From positions 62,001 to 126,000 of the forward strand of contig CAVRIR010000006.1 in the NCBI GenBank assembly GCA_963721305.1: a DNA stretch of 64,000 nt. Reading direction: 5' to 3'. Below are positions 9,426 to 20,500 of this stretch, in pieces. The notes under the pieces were generated by a model. It saw only the letters and a list, made by a program, of their open reading frames with translations, was not told the DNA's origin and searched no databases. Within the stretch, counting starts at the first letter, position 1. Each line of letters begins with the position of its first letter. Both the position numbers and the translations under genes were made by a program. Source of the stretch: DATAES01 sp963721305 (GTDB lineage: Bacteria > Actinomycetota > Acidimicrobiia > Acidimicrobiales > JACDCH01).

Positions 9426-11929
9426 GTGAGCTGCCCGTGCGGTTGCGGGTGCGCAGTGGGCTGCGGCGAGCTGCCCAACCGCTTCCCGATCAGCAACCCG
9501 AGCGGGCTGCGCCAGATCGCCTACCGCGTCGGCGACTTCGCCACGTTCCGCCGCGCGCTGCTGCAGCACCTCGACGGCGAGACCGAACTCGACGTCTGGC
9601 GGCCGACCGCCGGCAGCGACCTCGGCCTGCAGGTCCTCGACTGGTGGGCCTACATCGCCGACATCCTCACCTTCTACAACGAGCGGATCGCCAACGAGGA
9701 CTACCTCGGCACCGCGCAGCTGGACTCGAGCGTGCGGCACCTCGTGAGCCTGCTCGGCTACCGGCCGCGGCCGGGCATCGGCGCGACCGGCACGGCTGGC
9801 CGTCCTCGCCTCCGTCGCCGGCACCGCTCGCTCGTGCCCGGCGGGCACGGGCATCGCGTCGAAGGCCACCCCCGAGCTGGAGTCGCAGACGTTCGAGACG
9901 ACCGCGACGGTCACGTTCGACCCGCCGACCAGCGTCACCGGCCCCGACGCCGGACGACCTCGCCGCACCCGGCCCCGCCGAATGCGCCGCCCGCCTCCGC
10001 GGCGCCCGGCACCGCCGAGCCGCCGGCGCACGCCGCAGCTCATCGCCCGCGGCGGCGTGCTGCTCAAGGGCAGCGCCGACGCTCGAAGCCGCGGCGACCG
10101 GCTGCTGCTGATCGCGAAGTCGTGGACGACGGTCAACGACCCGGCCGCCGTCGTCACCGTGACCGGCCTGGCCGCCGAGAAGGACCCGCACGGCCGCACG
10201 AACACCCGCGTGGTGCTCAGCGGCACCGGCGGCCTGCCGGCAAACGCGGTGTCGGCCGACTATCGGCTGGCCCGCGACACGCACACCGAACACCTGTCCA
10301 CACTGCCAACCAACGCCACCGTGGTCACGGCCACCGAACTCGTCCTCGACTCGCCGGCCCGCTATCTCAAGGCGGCGACCCACTGCTCGTCGAGACGCCA
10401 GGCGCGGCGGATGGCTCGCACCACGGCACCGGCTTCGTGCTCGCGCGGCTGACTCAGTACGCCGAGAAGGTCTGGTACGCGAACGCCAACTCGAGCACGC
10501 CTGCCACCTCGCCCGGCGACAACGGCATCGCGATCGCGGTGGCCGACCTGACCGTCGACAGCGCCGACCGGCTCGAACCTCGGCGGCATCGGCGGGGCCA
10601 CGCAGGTGACCGTGCGCGGCGGCTGGGCCGACGTCGGCACGCTGCTCGACACCCCGGTCGCGCACCCTCACCGCACTTCCGACGACGCTCACCCTCGCGC
10701 GTCCTCCCGCCGCAGCCGCCGGCGTCGCGACCAAGGCGCTGGTGGACGACGCGAACGGCAACGGCGCCGACGGTCACCGCGACCCCGACGGCGGGCAACG
10801 GCGACGTCACCGTGGCCCCGGCCGATCCCGACGCAACCCTGCCTGCGCTGCAGGCACCGCTGCGCGTGCTGTGGGACCTGATCGACGTCAGCCGCGGCAA
10901 GACCGTGCGCGACGAGCAGCTCGGCACCGGCGACGCCGACCGCGCCCGGCCAGGACTTCATGCTCTCGAAGTCGCCGGTCACCTTCCTCGCCGACCAGCC
11001 AGGCCGCTCCGGCGACGGCTACTCATCGACCGTCGTGCTCACCGTCGACGGCCGGTACTGGACCGAGGTGCCGATGCTCTTCGGCCACGGCCCGGACGAG
11101 GCGATCTTCGAGACGTACGACGACGACGACGGGCAAGACGCACGTGCGCACCGGCGACGGCGAGACCGGTCGCCGTCTGGCGACCGGTGCGAAGGTCTCA
11201 GCCACCTACCGGACGGGCTCGGGTGCCGCGGTGCCGGCGCCCGGCGCGCTGTCGCAGGTGCTGACGCCGGTGCCGAACCTGCGCTCGGTGCAGCAACCCG
11301 GTTCCGCCCGGCGGCGGGTCGGACCCACAACCGACCAGCGAACTGCGCGGCCTCGCACCGCGGTCCGTGCTCACCTTCGGGCGCGCCGATCAGCGGCGAC
11401 GACTACGCCGCCGTCGCCGCCGCCGCGCCGGGCGTCACCCGCGCCGCGGCCGCCTGGGAGTGGGACGCCGACGAGCAGCGGCCGATCGTCCGGGTGTACG
11501 TCGGCGACGACGCGGCTGCGGTCACGTCGGCGCAGTCCGCGCTCGTCGCGCAGGCCGACCCGAACCGTCCTCTCGTCGTCGTAAAGGCGATCGAAGCACG
11601 TGTTCCACCTGCGGCTCACGCTCGTGCTCGACCCGAGCTACGTCGCCGCCGACGTCTACGCGTCGGTCACGCACCGCGCTGGTCGACGGCCTGTTCGCAC
11701 CCGGCGTGCTCGGGCTCGGCGAGGTGCTCTACCGCAGCCGCATCGAAGAGGTCGTCCTCGCCCTGCCCGGCGTACTCGCCACCCATGGGCTCGGGCGCGC
11801 TGGTCGTCACGCTTCCGGTCCCTGCTGTTCTGGTCGGGGGGTCCGCGTTTCGACCCGGGCGCCGGCGGGTTCTTCACGCTCAGCGCCGCCGACGTCGTCC
11901 TCGCCGGCGAGGAGCCCGCCGATGACTGA
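9426..11929 (+). CDS. eCIS baseplate wedge protein, gp6/J-like (second copy), heavily frameshifted
   Basis: Second J-like baseplate protein (Afp12 position). GTG 9426. A Cys-rich start (CPCGCGCAVGCGELPN) precedes the well conserved block SGLRQIAYRVGDFATFRRAL, then LQVLDWWAYIADILTFYNER and LVSLLGYRPRPGIGAT. Later recognisable pieces are FMLSKSPVTFL, YWTEVPMLFGHGP, a YAAVAAAAPGVTRAAAAWEW stretch near 11400, and VDGLFAPGVLGLGEVLYRS. The end (FFTLSAADVVLAGEEPADD) overlaps the ATG of the tail-protein gene at 11922. Many frame breaks; the intact stretches between them are 100-700 bases long. Two J-like genes in a row are normal for eCIS. The Cys-rich N-terminus may bind metal, which is a guess. Confidence 0.72.
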
Positions 11930-14491
11930 CGCCGCGGTGCGCGACCTCTACGACGAGCGGTACGCCGACAAGCTGTGGTCGCTGATCCCGGCCGTGTACC
12001 GCGCCGCCGACAGCCAGACCCTCGACGGCGACGGGCCGCTGCGCGAACTGCTCGACCGCATCGGCGCGTCGATGGCGGTCGTGCGGCGCAGCATCGACCG
12101 GCTCTGGGAGGACCAGTCGATCGAGACCTGCGACAGCTGGGTCGTCCCGTACATCGCCGACCTGCTCGCCACCAACCTCGTGCCGAGCATGGACGCGCGC
12201 GGCCAGCGCCTCGACGTCGCCAACACCATCTACTACCGCCGCCGCAAGGGCACCGTCGCGCTGCTCGAGCAGCTCGCCCACGACGTCACCGGCTACGAGA
12301 CGCGGGTGATCGAGTTCTTCCGGCGACTCTGCGCGCAACCGGCACAACCTCGACCCGGCCATCGGCCGTCCCGCCGACGCCGCCGACCCGTCCGACGCCC
12401 TCACCCTGCAGCGCGCCGAGCAGCTCACCGGCCTGCTCACCGGCACACCCGCCGGCGGCTGGGCCGATCTGCGCAACCCGCTCGGCGCCTCACTGACCGG
12501 CACCGCCTACGACGAGTACCACCACCGCGTCGACGTGCGGATCGGGCCGCGGCGCGCTCGGCTGGTACGGCATCCCCAAGATCGGCTTCTTCCTGTGGCG
12601 GACGAACGCGCTGACCGTCGACCGCGCGACGCCGGTGCCGTCGCCGGCTGCCCCGGCCACTACACCTTCGACCCGACCGGCCGGCAGATCCCGCTGTTCA
12701 CCGCGGCCGCGCGCGGCGGCAACGACTACGGCGAGAGCTGGGTGCCGGTCGGCGTCTGGCAGCTGCCGATGCCGCTGACCGCGGCGCTGTGGGACGCGAT
12801 CACCGCCGAGCACCTGCCCCACCCGGTCCCGAGGCCTACCCCGACCCGAACGCGACGCTTTGGCCGCAGAGCCTGTCGGTGTCCGCGACCGGCTCGGGCG
12901 ACCCGATCGACCTGTCGCAGGTGAGCGTGTGGCCCGAGGTCGGGCGGTTCGCCACCCGCGCCGGCGCGCCGCCGCCGTCGAGGTCGGCTACCACTACGGG
13001 CTCTTCTGCCGCATCGGCGCCGGGCCCGTACGACCGCCGCGCAGGTCGGCGTGACCGTCCCGTCGTCTCCGCAGCCAGTGAACCGGATCGACGGCGGCTC
13101 GGCGATCACCCTGCCGAACGCGATCGCGGCGCTGGGCGACACCGGCACGGTACTGGTCACCGACGGGCTCACCCTCACCGCCGTCGCGCCGGTCGGGTCG
13201 GCCGCCGCGCCGATCGGCACCGTCACGATCACGGCGGCCGACCAGAAGCGCGCGGTGATCCGGGTCACCGAGGGCAGCGGGCCGTGGGTCTTCACCGGCG
13301 CCGCCACCTCGACGTCGTCGCTGCGGCTGGAGGGGATGCTGCTTCAGCGGCACCGACATCGTCCTGCGCGGCCGCTTCCACGACGTCACGATTTCCTGCT
13401 GCACGCTCGACCCGGGCACCAGCGGCAACCTGCTCACCCCACCAGCCGTGCTACGGCACAAGCGTCGACGACCGCGACGCTCGCGCCGGTCACCGTGTGG
13501 GTCGAGGGCGAGGTGTCCACGTTCACCGTCGACCGCAGCATCACCGGCCCGATCCGCACCCGCACCGGCGGGCTGGTCGAGACGCTGCGCGTCAACGACT
13601 CGGTGGTGCAGGGCCTCGCCGTCCGAACTGCCGGGCACGCTCACCGCGCTGCGCGACGCCGACGGCATGCTCAGCGCGCTGAACCACAAGCGCGACGAGC
13701 TCTCCACCTGGCTCGCCGGCGCAGCTCGCCGACGGCGGCCGCGGCCGTCGCCGCCCACGCCGACCACGCAGACGTCAGCGCCGCTGACGCCGCCCTCGTC
13801 GTCGCCGATCTGCAGGCCGTCATCGACGGCCCGCTGATCTGGACCGCGAGCCGCTTCGCCGACCGGCCGCTGCGCGACTCGACCGCCGCCGCCGTTCTCG
13901 TCCCTCCTGCCGACGCGGCCGGACTGGCGGCACTGAACCGGCAGCTGCTGCGCCGAGGCGTACCCGCTCGCGCTGGCCGACGCTGCGATCGCCACCGACG
14001 AGCGGGCTCGTCGAGCTGACCCGGCACCACGCTGCTCGGGCCGGCCTACGTCCACCGGCTCGAATGCAGCGAGTCGATCCTCGACGACGTGGTGCGGGTG
14101 CGCGACGCGCAGGACGGCTGCGTGCGCTTCTCGGCGTGGTCGACCGACAGCGCGCTGCCGCGCCGCTACGAGTCGGTGCAGGTCGCGCCGGGCGCGCCGA
14201 TCATGGTCAGCCGCCGGTACGGCGAGTGGGGCTACGCGCAACTGCACGACGGTGCCGACTCGGCGATCCTCAGCGGCAACACCGGCGGGCCGCCGAGCCT
14301 GCTCACCGGCAGCCACGACGGCTCCGAGATGGGCGTCTTCTGCCGCGACGCCGCCGCGATCAAGGACCGCTCGCTGCTGATCAAGCTGCACGAGTACCTG
14401 CCCATCGGGCTCAGCTCCGTCCTCATCCACCTGCCGGCAGCCGGACCCCGACGGCGAATACACGAGAGGCAGACCATGGCCACCGACGTAG
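11922..14491 (+). CDS. Phage tail protein I-like baseplate/fibre-connector protein, frameshifted
   Basis: ATG 11922 overlaps the end of the second J-like gene. The N-terminal 130 residues are a typical gpI-like domain: YADKLWSLIPAVYRAAD, LRELLDRIGASMAVVRRSID, CDSWVVPYIADLLATNLVP and ANTIYYRRRKGTVALLEQLA. The remainder, about 700 residues, is beta-rich, with LGWYGIPKIGFFLWR, a long strand-rich block from about 13050 to 13330 and YVHRLECSESILDDVVRVRD near the end. Frame breaks occur from about 12335 onward. The 3' end is uncertain: one frame stops at TAG 14489-14491, 13 bases past the next start; the true stop may be hidden by an indel near 14450. Confidence 0.65.
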
Positions 14492-17400
14492 CACGCCTGT
14501 CCTTCGACTCCGGCCGTCAGTACACCGGCGTCGTCCCGCAGCAGGGACGGGTCAGCCTGGAGGCCGAGCAGAACGAACAGCGCGTCATCGACGCGGAGGA
14601 GCGCCGCAAGGAGCTGCTCGACATCGTCGGACCGGCCGGCACCCCCGACGACGGCTACGCCGTCTCGTTCGTCGGCGGCGCGCTCACCGTCGGCGCCGGC
14701 ACGATGTACGTCGGCGGCTTGCGCGTCGAGCTCGACGCGCCGGTCAGCTACGGACAGCAGCCCGACTGGCTCGACGGACCGCAGGTCATGCCGGAGGGCC
14801 TCCGCGCACGTCGTGCTGCACGCTGCGCGAGACCGACGTCACCGCGGTCGAGGATCCGATGCTGTACGAGCCGGCACTCGGCGGGCCCGACGGCGCGGCC
14901 CGCACTCGGCTGCTGCAGCACATCGACCTGCTGAACACGGACGGGAGGACGTGCGCGACGCGCTGGCGGAGGACGAGAAGAACTGGGAAGCGGACGGAGC
15001 GACGTTCGACCCGAAGACGATGCAGCTGGAGTCGAACGGTCGGCTGCTCGTCACCTGGGAGGGGGCACCCGAGCCGACGCGGATCCGTGCGAGCCATCGT
15101 CGACCGGCGGCTACCTCGGTGCGGAGAACCAGCTGATCCGCGTCCAGATCGTCGACAACGATCAGGACGGCACGTTCTCGATCCTGTGGGGCTACGACGA
15201 CGCGTCGATGCTGTACCGCGTCACGCCCGACGCCAGCGCGAACCCTGTCCTGACACTGCAACGCAGCCCGGTCGACGACTTCCACCGTCCTCGTCGCCGG
15301 GCAGGCCGTGCAGGTGCTGCGCTCGACCGCCGAACTGTCGAGCAGCGACGGCGCCGTCGAGGGTTACGTCGCGGCGCTGAACGGCGAGGTCGGCGTGCTG
15401 ACCGCACCGTACGACCCCGACACCAAGACCGTGCAGTTCCCGGCGGCGCTGCCCGCGGACTACACCGATACCGACGCAGACACCGCAGCTCTACCTGCGG
15501 GTGTGGGAGGAGCTGATCACCGGCAACACGCTCGATACGCCGATCACGCTCACCGGCACGGGCGTGCAGGTGACGATCACGATCGCAGGCGGACGGCCCA
15601 CCGCGCGCCGGTGACTTCTGGTGCATCGGGGTGCGGCCGAGTACGCCGACGACCGTCTACCCCGATCGGCTGCTCCGCGCGCCGCAGCCGCCCGACGGTC
15701 CGCGCGAGTGGGTGTGCCCGCTGGCCGTCGTCGAGATCGCCGGCGAGGAGAAGTCGATCGTTCTCGAGGACTGCCGCATCCCCTTCCCACCGCTGACCGC
15801 GATCGAGAACGAGGGCTGCTGCACGGTCGAGGTGCACCCGCGCGACGTGGCGGAGGGCAAGCTGCAAGACATCGTGGACAGGGCCACGGCCGGCCGTTCG
15901 GCCAACGACAGAACGGGCCGGGTCACGATCTGTTTCACCCCCGGCCGCTACGAACTGCCGGTGCCGCTCGTGCTGCGCCGGCAGAACTCGAACGTCCACC
16001 TGCGAGGCGTGCACCCAGGGCGCGATCGATCGCGGCGGCCGCGGGCAAGGAGGACGAGTTCGGGCAAGGCCTGTTCGTCCTCGCCGACGTCGACGAGGCG
16101 ACCATCAGCGGCTTCGAGTTTGAACTGCCGCAGGTGTCCGCGGAGGACGCGAGGATCGGCGGCGCATCCGGGTCGGTGTTCAACCGCGACGCGGTGCGGG
16201 CGATCAACCGAGTACGCGCCAACGGCTTCGTGTCGATCGCAATCCGCACCGTCGACTGCGCCGAACTCGAAGTCACCGACTGCATGTTCCGGTTCAGCGT
16301 CGGCGAGCACCAGACGAAGGCGACTGACCCGATGCCGCGCAACGTCTTCGGCGTGGCGATCTTCGCTTCAGGCGGCGCCTGGGGTGTGCGACTGCAGAAC
16401 AATCTGTTCAGCCACCACCCCGAGCCGGTGGTGCGGCAAGACAGCCAGGAGCAGCAGGACGTGCATCTGCTCATCGGCTTCCTGCTCGTGCCCACGGCGG
16501 CGCCGCGCGAGGGCGACGTCAAGAAGGTGAAGTCGCTGGGCGCCGCGCACCTGCGGGCGATCTTCGACGACGCCGAGATCACCGACAACCGGTTCGAGGG
16601 CATCACCGCGGCGGCGGCGGTGGTCGCGACGATCGGCACGGTCCGGATCTGGGACAACGTGGTCGACCAGTGCTACGGCGGCTTCTGGCTTCTCGACGCA
16701 GAGACGACCGCGAGCACCGACCTCGTCGGCGGTCAGTACAAGGCGCCGGTGGAGGCCGCCGGCGTCCTGACGACGGCACGCTCGGCGATCGGCGGCTTGC
16801 TGTTCGACGTGTACTTCGCGTACGCCGTGCTCTTCGGCGAGACGTACCCGCTGCCGGTCCTCGAAGGGTTCGTGCTGCGCAATCTCGCGCAGTACGAGAA
16901 GGACTCGATCTCCGCGCTGCGCGCCCGCGCCAAGACAGCGCAGACCGGCTTCATGGAGAGCCTCGTGCAGGACTTGTCGACGGGTCACGAGGTCGTATCC
17001 GACACGAACCCCGACGACGCGAACGCAGCCGATGCGCCAAAGGCCCAGCGCGCGAAGAAGCCGACCACTGTCGAGTTCAATCCGTCGAAGGACGCAGCCG
17101 ACGAGTACATGCTCGAGCCGCTTCCGGCGAACTACGCCGCGGCCTGGTCAGCGATCAACGAGCTACAGCGCCTCTCGTCGGCACCCGAACGTCTCGACAC
17201 GAGCATCCGGGTCGAGAGCAACGGCATCGACCTGCGCGTTCGCGGGGGCCATCTCCGCGAAGGTGCTCTCAGCGGACCGGCGCTGTTCGTCTACTCGAGG
17301 CGTGCCGACGACACGACCGCGACCGTGCTGCTCGCCACCAACCGAATCGTCACGCCATTGACGATGATCTCCACCGCAGTGATCGGGCCGGAGTTCACGG

Positions 17401-17576
17401 CCGTCACCAGCAACGTCATCGCGACCACGACCGAGCGCACCCTGGCGTTGGCGACCGCAGTGGTACCCGAAGTCGCGATCACCGGCAACGTCGTGCGGGG
17501 TCGGGTGCTACTGCCGATCCGCTCCTTCCCGGCGCCGCTCGATACGTGGTTGCCACTCAACACGATCAACGGGTGA
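14476..17576 (+). CDS. DUF6519-like beta-helix tail protein of the eCIS locus, frameshifted in first half
   Basis: About 1030 codons, ATG 14476. The start (VARLSFDSGRQYTGVVPQQG, then VSLEAEQNEQRVI) fits the DUF6519-type N-terminus found on eCIS and tail-associated proteins, where it is thought to dock on the particle. From about 15700 to 17576 the protein is a long parallel beta-helix: repeated strands such as ATISGFEFELPQ, ELEVTDCMFRF, WGVRLQNNLFS, ITDNRFEGITAAAAVVATIG and VAITGNVVRGRVL. This fold is common in tail fibres and tailspikes that bind surface glycans, so a receptor-binding role is plausible. Frame breaks stop at about 16025; the last 1550 bases read as one clean frame. TGA 17574-17576. 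Confidence 0.68.
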
Positions 17577-17579
17577 GGC

Positions 17580-20500
17580 GTGGCGAGCGCGTCGGCCCCC
17601 ACTGACGCGGCGCGCAACTCCGGCCGTGCCGGGTCGGACACCGGCGGCCGGTCGCTGGCGGCCGCGCGGGCACGCCCGCCCGCGCCAGCCGAGCAACGCG
17701 TGCGTACGTCCGCCGGCACGAGCGGTCCGATCCGCGGGAAAGCGCAGGACGAGCACACCGCCAGACCGCCCCCTTCGCCGTCGCCGTCGCCGAGCGCGAC
17801 CTACCTCGCTTGGCACCCCGTCGCCGACGAGTGGTGCCGGAGCATCCGTGCGGCCGTCGATCGCTTGGCTCCAAGCTTCGGCCTCGACCCAGCGCGCGTG
17901 AGCGTGACCGTGGCACCCACTGATGGTGCCGCCCACGGCGCCGCGTCGGACGACATGATCGTCGTGTCCGGGTCGCCGAACGCCGACATCCTCCCCCTTC
18001 TCGTCCACGAGCTCGTCCACGCACGGCAGCACCGCAACCGCGCCACCGTCACGCCCGACGTCACCGCCGCCGAAGCCGAGGCCGCTGGCCTCGCCGACGC
18101 GCGGCGAGAAGGACGGATGCTCTGGGTGCCGCGTGAGGCGCTGCCGGAGGGGCACGTGGCCCGCGACGGCGGCGCGACAGGCGTCGCCGCCGCAACCGCG
18201 CCGCCCACCGATCCCGCGACCGAAGACCGCGATCCGAGCGCCGCCGAACTCGAACAGCAGCTCACGCTGCTCGTGAAGAAGAACCACGGTGGCGACCTCA
18301 GGACGTTGCACGGACTGCTCGACCACCCGTGGACGCAGACGCAGGAATCGATGATCGAGAACTGTTTGCGGATCCTCGCCACGTTGCAGTTCGTGGTCGC
18401 GCGCGCCTTGGTTCGCGCGCTGGACCAGAACGACCGCATCCAGCTCGTGCTGCTCGACGACGGGCACCACGCGGCCTATCCCGAGCAGTGCATCGCAGTC
18501 CTCTCGGCGCTGACGACCGACGAGGTGCCCAAGCTCGCCGGCCAGCTCACCGGACCGAGCACCCGCTACCCGGGGATCACCACGGCACTGCACGGCGTCG
18601 CGCCGGGGCGGCTGGGGACGACCGCCCGTCGCGCCCTCATGAACACCCTCGCACGGGTCGGCCCTTCCATTCGCTTCGAGCTGTTGCAGAGCGACCGTCG
18701 CGATGTGTTCCGCGCGGTGCTCAACTCCGGCCCCGACACGGGCACAGACCTCGACGACCTGCAGAAGGCGGTCAAGACAGAACAGGCGCTCGAAACGCAG
18801 GAGAAGGGTGTCAACAACGGGACGGCCGCCGAGGTGCGCATCGTCCTGGGCAGCTCGAACGCGGAGACCGTTCGCCGCGCGCTCCGCCTGTTGCAGACCC
18901 TTGCCGCCAAGACCTCGCCCCCCGACACGACGCCGGTGGCCAAGGCCATCCTCCCTGCGCAGCCGGTCCAGACCTCGCCGCCTCCGCCGCCGAAACGCGG
19001 GAACGAGCCGGCGCCCGTCTCCGACGAACTCGTCGCCACCGTGACCCAGCTCGACTCCGAAGGACTGATCGACAAGATCCTCGACCACGTCGACTCCGAC
19101 GACCGCGACGGCGCGTACAAGCAGACGCTGCACACCGTCCTCAGCGCGCGTGCCCCTCTGCCGAACCTCAGCCGCGCGACCGAGCGGCTCTCCTACGGCC
19201 TGTTCGACTGGGCGGTCACCGACAACGACGCGCGATTCGCCTACCTGCTCGTGCGCAGCACACCGGTCCCGGCACAGGACAACTGGCGCCAGCTCGACAA
19301 CGGCAAGTGGCTGCACCGCCTCGAGGACAACCTCCCCGACGACATGTTCGCCAGCGGCGAGTACACCGGCGTGGGCAGCGAGTACATCGCCGTCCCGCCC
19401 CAGATCCCGGGATTGTCGCCGAAGGAACTGCAGGCCAAGGCCGAGGAGATCATCAAGCATTGGGACGCCGACCACAGCGCGAAGAACGCCCAAAGGACCG
19501 TCCGCACGCTGCTCGGACAGGACGAGAACGGCGCGCCGAGCCCGTGGGATCACGGTGCGGACGGCAAGCCATTGCCCTACGACGCGACCCACCGCGTCGC
19601 CGTCATCCGGCGCATCGACGCGCGGCAGAAGCTCAACGACGTCATCGCCGCCCTCCCGAACGACTTCCTGTTCGGCGAGCGTGGCCGCAACGACCTGCTC
19701 GACCTGAACAAGCTGCGCGACACCGTCGCGCTCCGGCGGCAGGCCCGCGGCCTCGTCCCGTCCGGCACGTTCAGCTGGATCTTCCTCGGTTGGGCGACGT
19801 TCACGCGGCGCGACGCCTGGATCGCCGTGCAGGCCATCCGGGCACTGCCGCCCGACGAGCAGGTGAAGTTCACCGATGAGGAACCGGGACTGTGGTCGAC
19901 ACTCTGGACCGGCCTCACCCCCGAGATGCGTCGCGACCTGCCCACCACTCTCGCCACCGGGCGCGACCCGCGGCTGCCCACGAGGCAGTCCATCCGCGAG
20001 CGCCTCGATGACAAACGGCTCTGGACTCCGGCGAACGCATTGGTGCTCCGCGCGCTCATCGACCTGGCGATCGCGGCCGACGAGCGCGAGTTCGTCTTCA
20101 CCAGGTCGCAGAAGTACCGGGCGGACACGATCGCGCAGACCGATCCGGGGTTCGCGAACCTCGTGGCTGACTTCAACCTTTACAACGAGTACGTGAAGCC
20201 AGCGCGGTTGACGTTCGACCCGAAGCTCACCGGGTCGAGCCGCTTGCCGGTGAGCTTGGGTTGGCTCGGGATCGCAGGCCGCGCGATCGGCGTCCTCGCC
20301 CCGATGCTCTTCAACTCGGACACGGTGCAGCTCAGCGGCAAGACGATGCACCTCAAGGCGTTCAACCTCGGCGACGTCCAGCAGATCGTCGGCGGTGACA
20401 TCTTCGGCGTGACCCTCGACCAGAGCCGCGAAAAGCTCGGCGCCAACCACATCACCGTCGACGCGACGTTCGAGCAGGGGTTCATCGTCCACATCACGCT

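Noticed and set aside
114..16040. Programmed ribosomal frameshifting as explanation of the broken frames
   Set aside because: There are dozens of changes in unrelated genes without a common slippery site or downstream structure; sequence error or decay is simpler.
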